A DNA stretch of 63,776 nucleotides from Bacteroidaceae bacterium (GTDB taxonomy: Bacteria > Bacteroidota > Bacteroidia > Bacteroidales > Bacteroidaceae): positions 1 to 63,776 of the forward strand of contig JAFTUV010000007.1 of the NCBI GenBank assembly GCA_017466065.1. Direction: 5' to 3'. A model generated the notes under the pieces. It made no database searches. It was given only the letters and a program-made list of their open reading frames with translations, and had not been told where the DNA came from. Shown one piece after another: positions 1-9,550 of this stretch; positions within the stretch are counted from its first letter, which is position 1, and each line of letters starts with the position of its first letter. The position numbers and the translations under genes are program-made.

Positions 1-437
1 ATGTTTTTTCATTTTTTAAGGGCGCATAGCGGGCTATGTAACCGCAAAAAAGGGAAAAACAGGCAAAAAAGAACATAAAAAGGCAAGCACAACTCGCGGA
101 TAATGTAATAAACTTTTTCGAAAGAAATTAAAACAGCTTCTAATATTTTGAATTCAACCGTCAGGCAAATTTAGGAAAACATTTATCAAAAATCAAACAG
201 ATAAACAAAAATCTTTTCGGGGGGGGTAATTCATTAATTATCAATTATATAGCAGTAATAAATTTTTATCGTATGAATAGAGCTGCAGATACTTTTTTCA
301 TAAATTATGGATAATATAAGCACCATTGTATACAATTATATTTACAGCCAAATTTATAAAAAGCTTTGTAAAAAAAAGAACATAATTTTGCAATTCTCGC
401 CAATTCTTGCCAATTTCGCGACAGAAACAGGAAACAG
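1..437. other. Non-coding leader region
   Basis: No coding region is supported here. The segment is AT-rich, with a run of seven G around 220. A Bacteroidota-type -7 box TAATTTTG sits at 383-390, about 48 bp before the glycosyltransferase start, but no TTTG lies at the usual 19-21 bp upstream, so it is a weak promoter candidate. No hairpin terminator of an upstream gene was found. Confidence 0.4.
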
Positions 438-1322
438 ATGTTATCGATTCTAATCCCTACAAAAGATTACGATTGCTGTAAGTTGGTAAAAGCTCTGCAC
501 AAGCAGGCCGAACAAACGGGATACCCATTCGAAATTATAGTGGGCGAGGATGGCTCAACCCCGGGCGGATTGAAATTGAATGCAGAATTATGTAACCTTG
601 CCAATTGTCGGATAGTGGCCATGCAGCAAAACGTTGGTCGGGCAAGAATCCGAAATATTCTGGCAAAAGAAGCTACACACGTAAACCTGCTGTTCATAGA
701 CAGTGACGCTGTTGTTGAACACGATGATTTTATTGCGAAATACATCGACATCCTAAAGCAATACAAGGTTGTATGCGGTGGCCTGTATCACGACAACGAA
801 CTACCATGGGACGATTGCACCCTGCGCTACAAATATGAAAAAAGGGCCGACAAAAGGCGAAGTGCCGAAATACGAAGCAAATTGCCTTACGACAATTTCA
901 CAACATTCAATTTTGCCATAGACCGGAATTTGTTCACATCCATTTGGTTCGACGAAAAGATATTCCTGTACGGCTACGAAGACACCCTCTTCGGGCACAA
1001 ATTACGTGAGCATGGCATAGAGGTGAAGCACATCGATAATCCGTTGCGACACACAGGACTCGAAAGCAATGCCGTATATCTTGCAAAAATAGAGGAATCA
1101 ATAAAAACATTGCTCACCATAGAAGACCGCATAGGTGAAACGAAACTGCTCAAGTATGCACGAAGAATAAAGCAACTGCATCTGACCAAAGTTGTGGCAA
1201 TATGTTGGAAAGCTATGTTCCCTTATCTGCGGTGTAACCTTACCGGTAAGCATCCCTCGTTATTCCTTCTCGATATCTACAAATTGGGATATCTGTGCCA
1301 CCTTTCACTAAAAAAACAATGA
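438..1322 (+). CDS. Family 2 glycosyltransferase
   Basis: A 294-residue GT-A fold glycosyltransferase that would transfer a sugar from a nucleotide donor in the cytoplasm, probably for a surface polysaccharide or glycoconjugate. The protein starts with the GT2 pattern SILIPTKDY and has EIIVGEDGS near residues 32-40. The metal-binding DxD equivalent is IDSDAVV around residues 87-93, and a GYEDTLFGHKLR stretch corresponds to the acceptor-side ED motif. The C-terminal 70 residues are basic and partly hydrophobic, suggesting membrane association. It is followed 118 bp later by glnS, which has its own promoter-like box, so it is probably monocistronic. The acceptor and sugar cannot be told from the sequence. 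Confidence 0.85.
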   Translation: MLSILIPTKDYDCCKLVKALHKQAEQTGYPFEIIVGEDGSTPGGLKLNAELCNLANCRIVAMQQNVGRARIRNILAKEATHVNLLFIDSDAVVEHDDFIAKYIDILKQYKVVCGGLYHDNELPWDDCTLRYKYEKRADKRRSAEIRSKLPYDNFTTFNFAIDRNLFTSIWFDEKIFLYGYEDTLFGHKLREHGIEVKHIDNPLRHTGLESNAVYLAKIEESIKTLLTIEDRIGETKLLKYARRIKQLHLTKVVAICWKAMFPYLRCNLTGKHPSLFLLDIYKLGYLCHLSLKKQ

Positions 1323-1404
1323 CAAAGGAGCCTGTTACCCAAGGAGTACCCATATTACCGTTCAAGAATATCAAATAAAAAACCGGTATATCGGAAAAAA
1401 ATGC

Positions 1405-1412
1405 TAATTTTG
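1405..1412 (+). promoter_or_regulatory. Candidate glnS promoter (-7 box)
   Basis: TAATTTTG matches the Bacteroidota TAnnTTTG -7 consensus and lies 29 bp before the glnS start codon. A good -33 TTTG is not seen at the expected distance. Confidence 0.45.
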
Positions 1413-1440
1413 CAATCTGCAAACAAAACAGATACAGACA

Positions 1441-3183
1441 ATGACCGAAATAAACGAAACTGAAAAAAGCGAGAAGAAAAGCCTCAGTTTTATCGAGCAG
1501 GCTATTGTAAACGACCTACAGAACGGCAAGAACGGCGGACGATTGCAAACCCGATTCCCGCCCGAGCCTAACGGTTACCTACACATAGGACATGCCAAGG
1601 CAATACACATGGATTTTGGCATGGCACAAAAATACAATGGAATATGTAACCTGCGTTTCGATGACACAAACCCCAGCAAAGAGGAGACAGAATATGTAGA
1701 CTCCATAATGGAGGATATCAAATGGCTTGGCTTCGAATGGAAAAATGTCTATTATGCATCAGACTATTTCCAGCAGTTGTGGGATTTTGCAGTACGCCTT
1801 ATTAAAGAGGGTAAGGCGTATATCGACGAACAGAATTCAGAGCAGATTGCACAGCAGAAAGGCACGCCTACACAACCCGGAACAAACAGCCCGTATCGTG
1901 ACAGACCTGTTGAAGAGAGCCTCGAGTTGTTCCAAAAAATGAACAGCGGAGAGATTCCCGAAGGAGCCATGGTATTGCGTGCAAAAATAGATATGGCGCA
2001 CTCGAACATGCACTTCCGCGACCCCATAATTTACCGAGTAGTAAAGACTCCTCACCACCGCACCGGTGATACATGGAAAGCATACCCCATGTACGACTTT
2101 GCACATGGACAAAGCGACTATTTCGAAGGAGTAACACACTCGCTGTGCACATTGGAGTTTGTTCCCCACCGCCCGCTATACGATTTGTTTGTCGACTGGG
2201 TGAAGGAGGGTAAGGAACTCGATGACAACCGCCCGCGCCAGCACGAATTCAATAAATTGAATTTAAGCTACACGCTTATGAGCAAGCGCAACCTGCTCAC
2301 ACTTGTTAAGGAGAGATTGGTAAATGGTTGGGACGACCCACGCATGCCTACAATATGCGGTTTACGCCGTCGCGGATACTCGCCCGAAGGAATAAGCAAT
2401 TTCATCGACAAGATTGGTTACACCAAGTTCGATGCACTTAACGATATGTCGTTATTGGAATCGGCTATACGAGAAGATCTTAACACACGTGCTACACGCG
2501 TATCGGCAGTAATCAACCCTGTAAAACTTATCGTAACCAACTACCCCGAAGGCAAAGTGGAAGAGCTACAGGCCGTGAACAACCCCGAAAAGCCCGAAGA
2601 AGGCATGCATACAATAGAATTCAGCCGTGAGTTGTGGATTGAACGCGACGACTTTATGGAAGATGCACCCAAAAGTTTCTACCGACTGACTCCGGGACGT
2701 GAGGTACGCTTGAAGAATGCCTACATTGTATTGTGTACAGGCTGCAACAAAGACGAGAATGGGAATATCACCGAGGTGCTATGTGAATATATACCCGACA
2801 CAAAAACCGGTGAGAAAGACTCGAACCGTAAGGTAAAGAGCACACTTCATTGGGTAAGTTGCGCACACAGCATACAGGCCGAAGTTCGCTTGTACGACCG
2901 TTTGTGGAAGGTTGAGAACCCACGCGACGAGTTGGCTGCAATAAGAGAAGAGAAACAGTGCGATGCGCTTACAGCAATGAAAGAGATAATTAACCCCGAT
3001 TCGTTGCAGATACTGCCATGTTGTTACATAGAAAAATATGCAGCGACCCTGCAGCCGATGTCATACCTGCAGTTCCAGCGTATCGGCTATTTCAACATCG
3101 ACCCCGACTCCACTCCCGAGCATCCTGTTTTCAACCGCACCGTTTCACTCAAGGATACATGGAGTAAAATAAAGGGTAAATAA
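1441..3183 (+). CDS. glnS: Glutaminyl-tRNA synthetase
   Basis: Class I aminoacyl-tRNA synthetase of 580 residues that charges tRNA-Gln with glutamine in the cytoplasm. The HIGH signature is intact at residues 48-51, preceded by PPEPNGYL. The KMSKS-type loop is LMSKRN around residue 280. The N-terminal catalytic domain carries the GlnRS-type FDDTNP segment, and the C-terminal half forms the beta-barrel anticodon-binding domains. Length fits bacterial GlnRS (about 550-580). Presence of GlnRS means Gln-tRNA is made directly here. A TPR gene begins 20 bp downstream, so the two are probably co-transcribed. Confidence 0.97.
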   Translation: MTEINETEKSEKKSLSFIEQAIVNDLQNGKNGGRLQTRFPPEPNGYLHIGHAKAIHMDFGMAQKYNGICNLRFDDTNPSKEETEYVDSIMEDIKWLGFEWKNVYYASDYFQQLWDFAVRLIKEGKAYIDEQNSEQIAQQKGTPTQPGTNSPYRDRPVEESLELFQKMNSGEIPEGAMVLRAKIDMAHSNMHFRDPIIYRVVKTPHHRTGDTWKAYPMYDFAHGQSDYFEGVTHSLCTLEFVPHRPLYDLFVDWVKEGKELDDNRPRQHEFNKLNLSYTLMSKRNLLTLVKERLVNGWDDPRMPTICGLRRRGYSPEGISNFIDKIGYTKFDALNDMSLLESAIREDLNTRATRVSAVINPVKLIVTNYPEGKVEELQAVNNPEKPEEGMHTIEFSRELWIERDDFMEDAPKSFYRLTPGREVRLKNAYIVLCTGCNKDENGNITEVLCEYIPDTKTGEKDSNRKVKSTLHWVSCAHSIQAEVRLYDRLWKVENPRDELAAIREEKQCDALTAMKEIINPDSLQILPCCYIEKYAATLQPMSYLQFQRIGYFNIDPDSTPEHPVFNRTVSLKDTWSKIKGK

Positions 3184-3202
3184 AAACAGAAAAGAACTCT
3201 GT

Positions 3203-4630
3203 ATGGATTACGCCAAAGGATACTTCGATTCGGCAGAATTTCGTAAACTATACAAAAAATATGAGCAGATGAAATCGGAAGGCATCTGCTCATATTTCGA
3301 AACAGATGAATTAAGCGATATTCTCTCGTATTACCTCTACATCGGAAAGATGAACGAGGCCGAAGAGGTGTACCGATACGCCAAGAGACTGCATACCGAG
3401 AACAGCGAAATAACCAAGATGGAGGTTAAAATTCTGTTATCGTTCGGAAAGGCAGAAGAGGCATTACAACTGATAGAGACGCTTAACACCGAAAATGACG
3501 ACGACGCTTTGCTTCTTAAGGCCGAGGTGCTATTGGCTATGAAGGAATTCAAGGCGTCGCGCAGCATCGCCCGCAACATACTTAAACGCGAAGAGCCATA
3601 TAATGAAGTGGCATACGATGCCTTGGAAATTTTGCTCGATTGCGGTTTTGCAGAGGAGGTACTGCAAATAGCAGAACAGGCCCTGCAGGCACGTCCATCG
3701 CACCGCGGCCTGCTCGAAATAAAAGCAGAAAGCCTCATCGAACTGCAACGTATCGACGAAGCTATAGAAGTATATAACATTTTACTCGACGAAACACCAT
3801 TTTCAACATTCTATTGGGAACAGTTGGGGCACATATACTACCTGATAGAACGATACGGGAAATCGTTGGAGTGTTTCGAATATGAACTGACTATAAACGA
3901 AGATATTGAGTATGCAAAGATGATGCAGGGCTACTGTTACTACCATCTGCACGACTACAAAAGAGCAAAAGAGATATTCGAAATATTCAGGCAAAAATAC
4001 CCCGACAACCTTATAATAAAGTTCTACATAGCTCTTTCGGAAACAGCAACAGGCAACCTTAAAGAAGCACACACCGAATACACCGGAATAATTGAGTATG
4101 GCACCAAACAGAGTTGTATAGAAAGAATGTTGGCATGCATCAATAAGAGTATTCTTTACAGCATGGATAAAGAGGACAACAAGAAATGCATGGAAACATT
4201 GCAACTCGCCTTGTCTATGTATCCCGAGTGCGATATAAGGCAGCTTATTCTTAACAAAAAGGGATTCTATGAACTGCGCGACAAAGAGAACTCCACCTTC
4301 GTCGACATGAATATCCTGGATACCAAAGAGTGGCAAAACCACGAAGCACTATTTGCGTGCGGCAGAATGTTTGCAGACAGATGCAGATACGAGATGGCAA
4401 TACCGATGTTGCAAGCAGCAGCAAAAGAAGCCAAGGAAAAAGATTCTGCCGAAATTCATGCATATCTGGCATACAGTTTCTTTAAACAAAATAACCGCGA
4501 GAAGTTGTCATTGGCTGTCGATGAAGCATTGAAAGGAAAATCGAACAAACTATTCGAATTGTTCGAAATTCCATACGACGCCAACATGCTGCCCGATGTA
4601 TTCCTGAGAATTTGTTTCAAAAAACGGTAA
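3203..4630 (+). CDS. Tetratricopeptide-repeat protein
   Basis: A 475-residue, predicted cytoplasmic protein made almost wholly of helical TPR-like repeats; successive units carry patterns such as EAEEVYRYAKRL, EALQLIETL, EAIEVYNILL and KSLECFEYEL. No signal peptide or membrane segment is visible and no catalytic domain is attached. TPR arrays bind peptides or partner proteins; the partner is unknown. It follows glnS by 20 bp and ends at a strong hairpin terminator, so glnS and this gene form one unit. Confidence 0.85.
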   Translation: MDYAKGYFDSAEFRKLYKKYEQMKSEGICSYFETDELSDILSYYLYIGKMNEAEEVYRYAKRLHTENSEITKMEVKILLSFGKAEEALQLIETLNTENDDDALLLKAEVLLAMKEFKASRSIARNILKREEPYNEVAYDALEILLDCGFAEEVLQIAEQALQARPSHRGLLEIKAESLIELQRIDEAIEVYNILLDETPFSTFYWEQLGHIYYLIERYGKSLECFEYELTINEDIEYAKMMQGYCYYHLHDYKRAKEIFEIFRQKYPDNLIIKFYIALSETATGNLKEAHTEYTGIIEYGTKQSCIERMLACINKSILYSMDKEDNKKCMETLQLALSMYPECDIRQLILNKKGFYELRDKENSTFVDMNILDTKEWQNHEALFACGRMFADRCRYEMAIPMLQAAAKEAKEKDSAEIHAYLAYSFFKQNNREKLSLAVDEALKGKSNKLFELFEIPYDANMLPDVFLRICFKKR

Positions 4631-4656
4631 AAAGCAGTATAATAAAACTGCTTTTT
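4629..4656 (+). terminator. Intrinsic terminator of the glnS-TPR unit
   Basis: Perfect 10-bp stem AAAAAGCAGT / ACTGCTTTTT around an 8-nt AT loop, overlapping the TPR stop codon and ending in a T run. Confidence 0.85.
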
Positions 4657-4670
4657 GCATTGACTTCTAC

Positions 4671-4708
4671 AAAAAAGGGGTTGCCCGACAAATGATGTGA
4701 ACAACCCC
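4671..4708 (-). terminator. Intrinsic terminator after manC
   Basis: Read on the minus strand, GGGGTTG (4708-4702) pairs with CAACCCC (4683-4677) and is followed by six T. It lies 24 bp past the stop codon of the mannose-1-phosphate guanylyltransferase gene and closes that operon against the convergent TPR gene. Confidence 0.8.
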
Positions 4709-4731
4709 GATAACATAAAAAAGGTTAGCAG

Positions 4732-5796
4732 TTATTTATCGGAAAACTCTTTAATACGCCCCTCTTCACTCATTCGACAAATCAGCAACTGCCCATCGTG
4801 CTCGGCAATTATGCAATCGTCCATCCCAATGACAACCACACGTTTCTTACCGGCAGTGTGAACAATACAATTGCGCGTATCACACAACTCCACATTCGGA
4901 CCGATGGATACATTACCATTCAAATCCTGTTGCATTCGGTTATGCAACGACACCCATGTACCCAAATCGCTCCAACCGAAATCGGCCGGAAAGACAAATA
5001 TTTCATCGGCACGCTCCAATATTGCATAATCGACCGAGATATTACGGCAGTCGGGGAATTTCTCATCTATTGCAGCCTGCTCCCCGTCAGTATAGTATTT
5101 AGGCAGCAACGATTCGAAAATCTCGGCAATAGGAGCCTGATAAACCCTGAAAGCATTTACAATTGTCTGTACGCTCCAAATAAAAATACCGGAGTTCCAA
5201 TAAAAATTATTCTTTGCTATATATGCCTTCGCCGTATCATAATCGGGTTTCTCCTTAAAAGAATCCACTCGGAATATCTCTTTGTTCGAAAGTGAAGATG
5301 CGCCCAACACTGCCTCAATATAACCATAACCTGTTTCGGGGCGTGTAGGCTTCATACCCAGCGTAAGTATTGCATCGGAGTCGCTGACAAAACGGAGTGA
5401 CGACTCTATGACACGACGAAACTCTGTAACATCGGTGACAAAATGATCGCTTGGTGTGACAACCATATTGGCCTGCGGATTACGTTTTTTTATTTTCCAA
5501 GCAGCATACGCAATGCAAGGAGCGGTGTTTCTTCGGCAAGGCTCAAGAAGTATATTATCTTCGGGAATCATCGGCAGTTGCTGTTTTACCAAGCCGGCAT
5601 ACTTTGCCGATGTCACCACCCAGACATTCTCTATCGGACATATATCTCCGAAGCGTTCCACAGTAAGTTGCAGTAACGATTTTCCACAACCCATAACATC
5701 AATAAACTGTTTTGGACATTCTGCCGTACTCATTGGCCAAAAACGGCTGCCTATTCCACCGGCCATCACTACTATGTGATTATTCTTTTTGCTCAT
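4732..5796 (-). CDS. manC: Mannose-1-phosphate guanylyltransferase
   Basis: A 354-residue nucleotidyltransferase that makes GDP-mannose from mannose-1-phosphate and GTP, feeding GDP-mannose/GDP-fucose-dependent glycan synthesis. The nucleotide-binding signature GGIGSRFWPMS is at residues 13-23; EPCRRNTAPCIAYAA and the VTPSDHFV metal/sugar-binding segment follow, and GYGYIEA and FKEKPD mark the sugar site. The length is that of single-domain Bacteroidales GMPs without a fused phosphomannose isomerase domain. It starts 17 bp after the GH20 gene stop, so it is probably read from the same transcript, an uncommon pairing of glycan breakdown and sugar-nucleotide synthesis. Confidence 0.93.
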   Translation of the reverse strand: MSKKNNHIVVMAGGIGSRFWPMSTAECPKQFIDVMGCGKSLLQLTVERFGDICPIENVWVVTSAKYAGLVKQQLPMIPEDNILLEPCRRNTAPCIAYAAWKIKKRNPQANMVVTPSDHFVTDVTEFRRVIESSLRFVSDSDAILTLGMKPTRPETGYGYIEAVLGASSLSNKEIFRVDSFKEKPDYDTAKAYIAKNNFYWNSGIFIWSVQTIVNAFRVYQAPIAEIFESLLPKYYTDGEQAAIDEKFPDCRNISVDYAILERADEIFVFPADFGWSDLGTWVSLHNRMQQDLNGNVSIGPNVELCDTRNCIVHTAGKKRVVVIGMDDCIIAEHDGQLLICRMSEEGRIKEFSDK

Positions 5797-5813
5797 ATCA
5801 TTTATTTTAAATC

Positions 5814-8800
5814 TTATTCAACAATAATCTTTTCACCTTGGTTGGTAATATATATACCTTTTGTTGGTACCTCTACTATGCGTCCCTGTAAATCGTAATA
5901 AACAACCGGAACATCTGTTACATCTGCTTCTATTGAGTCGACAGAGGTCTCTACTGCCACATCCGACTTCTCGAACGACCATATACATGCACCCCAAAAT
6001 GGCTTTGTAAGAACATATTTCCATACATCGGGGTTTATATACCATGCATTTGTGCCGTCACTGTTTATGATACATACTCCCGACTGCCCATCAAGCGTCC
6101 TCTCTTCGAGTGTCCAAGGTTGCTCCTCACCAAGCCTTATCATCTGGTCGGCCGCAGTGGTTGCAACCTTTGCCGCCCTACCGTTCACTTTATTATACAA
6201 ATATACCGTTCCATCGGGATTTTTCCTTACAGACCACAGAAAACCATTCCCTTCGCCCTTCTCTTTTGGTTCTACGCGCATTGTAAAAAGATTGAACATC
6301 GCATAATACTCGGGGAACCACGCACTGCGAATATAGTAATAACAGCCTTCATCCAAAGCATCCATTATAGATGTACGAGGCATTAGCAGGAACTCGTTAT
6401 ATAATTCCACAAAACCGTTATAAATCTCTTCGGTAATACCGCCGGAGGCAAGTGCTGCACGTGCCGGCTGCAATATATCCTGCTGCAAATAATCCAACGC
6501 CTCTTGCGAAGGTTGTCCCATAGCACCGGGCTCGGCAGTTCTTAACCAAGACTCACACTTACGACACAAACCATCCAATTGAGCTGTAAAATCATTTATC
6601 TCCATTATATACCATGTTCCGGGATAGCATAACGCCGGCTCATCTTTTGCATATACCAAGCCGTCCGCCTCGGCATATAGACGTTTTACGGAGTTGTTTG
6701 CAGCTGCGTTGTAACCATCTACAGAAGATATTGTCACCACACCGGGTATATATTCATAACCGCCGGAGGCAACCGTTGCCTTATCAATGCGCACCAAAGT
6801 GGCATCATCAGCGTCAACTGCCACAACTCCATTGTAAGCAGGCAGCGTAATAGCATTACCGCTACATGCACTCCTTATGATATAACCACCGTCGGCCACT
6901 TCAAATTGCCAAAGCTCCTCAGGCTCAACCTGTGGAGTATAATGGAAGCGTACCGAACCGTTATTTTCGTACATCGACGAGCCTTTATATTGTTTTTTGT
7001 AATACGTGGAAGCCGAAACAATCGAATATTTCCTGCCCGCCTGCGGTTGTACAATATCGGCCGACTCGTAACCGGCGATAGCTGTAACCAGACGAGCTGT
7101 TGATTCGGCCGATTCTTCAGTCTTTGCAGCATCGTAAGCATCCTCCAATGCATCGTATAGCTCGGCTGAGGGATACCCCACGCCACCCCTTACACTGTTG
7201 AGCAGATAGCCATACGCCCTCTCCATTGCAGCCTCGTAGTTGCTCTTTTCTGCCGGTTCTATATAATGTTTCGCATAAGTATATCCCAAAGCATCGAGTA
7301 TCTCATCATGGCTTTGAAGACGACGATAGAATACCGACCAATCCTTTTTTCCCGAAGGTAACCAACCGGTTTCGGCAAGTGCAAGCAGACGAGGAAGCAT
7401 CTGATACTCGAGTTCTACATTATCGTTCAGCGTCTCGGCCCATAAATTACCTTGTACACCCACACAATACTCCTCCTTACCCGAAAGAGCCGATACAGGA
7501 TTTATATTATACACCTCCTCGATGGTGTTTACATGCGAATCGCCCCAACCGCCATAATAGGGTTCGTCGATAAGAGTCTTATCGGCCGGCACCTGCATAA
7601 AATCGAGATAAAGGTTCTGATATGGCGAAATAATACTCTTGAACCCGCGATTTGCAGCCTCAGCACTTTTATTTATATTGTTCCAAGCCATTATCACAGG
7701 CTTCACCTCGTTGTTGTCGTTCCAATGTGAAAGCAATTCGTCCCACACCACAATATCTTTTCCATGCTTCTCTTTCATATAGGTTCCTATCTCCTCGACC
7801 AACCACGATTGCAGCTGCTCGACACCCGAAAGTCCTTCCTGCTGCACACGTTGCAGACACGCCTCGTTTGTGGCCCACTGTGTTGTCGGACACTCGTCAC
7901 CGCCAATATGAATATAAGGGTAAGGGAATATTCCGGCAACATTATCCAATACACATTTGATAAAATCTATCACCCTGTCATCGCCAATATTCAAGACATC
8001 TTCCGAAATACCACTATCCAAACGCACCGTATATTTCTTTGTGGAATCGCAACTGAGATAAGGATAAGCTGTAACGGCGGCAACCATGTGACCGGGCATA
8101 TCAATCTCGGGAAGAATATCGATATTGCGAGCCTTGGCATAAGCCACTATTTCGCGAAGATCATCCTGCGTATAGTACATTCCACGGCCATACTCTGTAT
8201 CATCGAAAAACTTTGTTCCGTCACCCGGATTTGTAAACGAGCCCGAACGAACGGCACCAACCTCGGTGAGCAACGGATACTCGGGTATTTCGATACGCCA
8301 CCCTTGGTCGTCGGTAAGATGCCAATGCAAAAGATTCATCTTATACAGCGCCATTATATCCAAAATGCGCTTAACCTCGTCTTTATCGAAGAAATGACGC
8401 GAAATATCGTTCATAAAACCACGATGCCCAAATTCCGGTTCGTCGACTATACTCACAAAAGGAATACTCCACAATGCATCGGAACTTTGTGTATTGTTGA
8501 AATATTCGCGTGGCAACAGTTGTTTAAGCGTTTGCAATGCATAAAAGAAACCGGCCGGAGCCGAAGCCTTTATGACAATACCATTATCGGCAACATCAAG
8601 AGTGTAACCTTCGGATGGCAACTCCGCATCGTACAGCATCTTAATTTCGCCATCGTCCCCGGCCTCGCTGCTCTCCTTAACAACAAGAGTGTGCCCCGAC
8701 GACAAAGAAAGCCTGTCGACAAATTCGTCGACAGCCCATTGCACCTCGGGACAAGGGCAAACAACAGCATTGAGAGAGGTAATCGACAGAGTGCCCTCCT

Positions 8801-9359
8801 TAACAACGTTTAATTGGGCCGGATAGGGTATTATAGAGATTTTTCCGGCCATCTTATAATCGAGTTCCGATACAAACCTTACAGGGTTATTTATGTCGGC
8901 ACTCGTCCAAAAACCGACTCCGCGATTGGCTCCCGGACCGCCAAACATATTCATGGAAATGGTTGTATCACCAATAGGCTGTATCTCAAATGCATCCGAA
9001 TACGGAGCATAAGACGTTACATTTATCGCAAAACGGCTGATGGCACCGGTTACCGAACCGGCCGACACCATCTGTTCTTTTGCCGCCGAGGATACCGATA
9101 ACGTATAGCCAAGTTTATTTGTAAATGCATATCCGGAAACATTGTCTCCTGTTATCTTCCACAATTGGGCATCACTGCAATCGGCCGCAGCCACCGAAAT
9201 TTGCGCCCCATCGGCAGTTGCAGCAAAAACACCACCGCCATTCGAGAAGCGTATGAGATACCACACCTGATTTTCCTCGGAACTTATCACAGGAAAATTG
9301 GTTGCCACAGATGATATTGCATATACCATCGTTAAGAATAAAAACAGAGTCCTTTTCAT
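5814..9359 (-). CDS. Secreted multidomain GH20 beta-N-acetylhexosaminidase
   Basis: An 1181-residue exo-hexosaminidase that would remove terminal beta-linked GlcNAc/GalNAc from glycans. A signal peptide covers about residues 1-20. An N-terminal ricin-type/beta-sandwich region (to about 165) precedes the GH20b domain (ISIIPYPAQLNVV), then the GH20 barrel (about 300-690) with HRGFMNDISRHF, LTDDQGWRIEIP and the catalytic Asp-Glu pair in HIGGDECP near residue 485. After the barrel come FIVAR-like helices and further lectin-like domains. The last 30 residues carry the Bacteroidales terminal module VVYYDLQGRIV...GIYI. Family knowledge suggests substrate-assisted catalysis. It is nearly twice the length of a minimal GH20. 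No SusC/SusD pair is nearby. Confidence 0.93.
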   Translation of the reverse strand: MKRTLFLFLTMVYAISSVATNFPVISSEENQVWYLIRFSNGGGVFAATADGAQISVAAADCSDAQLWKITGDNVSGYAFTNKLGYTLSVSSAAKEQMVSAGSVTGAISRFAINVTSYAPYSDAFEIQPIGDTTISMNMFGGPGANRGVGFWTSADINNPVRFVSELDYKMAGKISIIPYPAQLNVVKEGTLSITSLNAVVCPCPEVQWAVDEFVDRLSLSSGHTLVVKESSEAGDDGEIKMLYDAELPSEGYTLDVADNGIVIKASAPAGFFYALQTLKQLLPREYFNNTQSSDALWSIPFVSIVDEPEFGHRGFMNDISRHFFDKDEVKRILDIMALYKMNLLHWHLTDDQGWRIEIPEYPLLTEVGAVRSGSFTNPGDGTKFFDDTEYGRGMYYTQDDLREIVAYAKARNIDILPEIDMPGHMVAAVTAYPYLSCDSTKKYTVRLDSGISEDVLNIGDDRVIDFIKCVLDNVAGIFPYPYIHIGGDECPTTQWATNEACLQRVQQEGLSGVEQLQSWLVEEIGTYMKEKHGKDIVVWDELLSHWNDNNEVKPVIMAWNNINKSAEAANRGFKSIISPYQNLYLDFMQVPADKTLIDEPYYGGWGDSHVNTIEEVYNINPVSALSGKEEYCVGVQGNLWAETLNDNVELEYQMLPRLLALAETGWLPSGKKDWSVFYRRLQSHDEILDALGYTYAKHYIEPAEKSNYEAAMERAYGYLLNSVRGGVGYPSAELYDALEDAYDAAKTEESAESTARLVTAIAGYESADIVQPQAGRKYSIVSASTYYKKQYKGSSMYENNGSVRFHYTPQVEPEELWQFEVADGGYIIRSACSGNAITLPAYNGVVAVDADDATLVRIDKATVASGGYEYIPGVVTISSVDGYNAAANNSVKRLYAEADGLVYAKDEPALCYPGTWYIMEINDFTAQLDGLCRKCESWLRTAEPGAMGQPSQEALDYLQQDILQPARAALASGGITEEIYNGFVELYNEFLLMPRTSIMDALDEGCYYYIRSAWFPEYYAMFNLFTMRVEPKEKGEGNGFLWSVRKNPDGTVYLYNKVNGRAAKVATTAADQMIRLGEEQPWTLEERTLDGQSGVCIINSDGTNAWYINPDVWKYVLTKPFWGACIWSFEKSDVAVETSVDSIEADVTDVPVVYYDLQGRIVEVPTKGIYITNQGEKIIVE

Positions 9360-9460
9360 ATAAAATCGATTTGGTTTATTCTAAAAATACAGCAAGCAAC
9401 ACATGTCAACTCCGTATTAAACATACGTTAGAACAAATGTGGAATGCTTTGCTAATCATC

Positions 9461-9468
9461 GCAAAAAT
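9461..9468 (-). promoter_or_regulatory. Candidate promoter (-7 box) of the GH20-manC unit
   Basis: Minus-strand TATTTTTG fits TAnnTTTG, about 100 bp upstream of the GH20 start. A CAAA (TTTG on the minus strand) lies 23 bp further upstream, slightly longer than the usual 19-21 spacing. Confidence 0.4.
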
Positions 9469-9550
9469 AGTAACAAACGGGCAAAAAATATCAAACTTGT
9501 TTGAATATTTTTCATAGCGAGTGCAGTATACGTTAGCGGTTTACCGTAAC

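Noticed and set aside
7764..8813. 349-aa plus-strand frame inside the GH20 gene
   Set aside because: It is an antisense shadow of a well-supported GH20 catalytic domain with no domain of its own.
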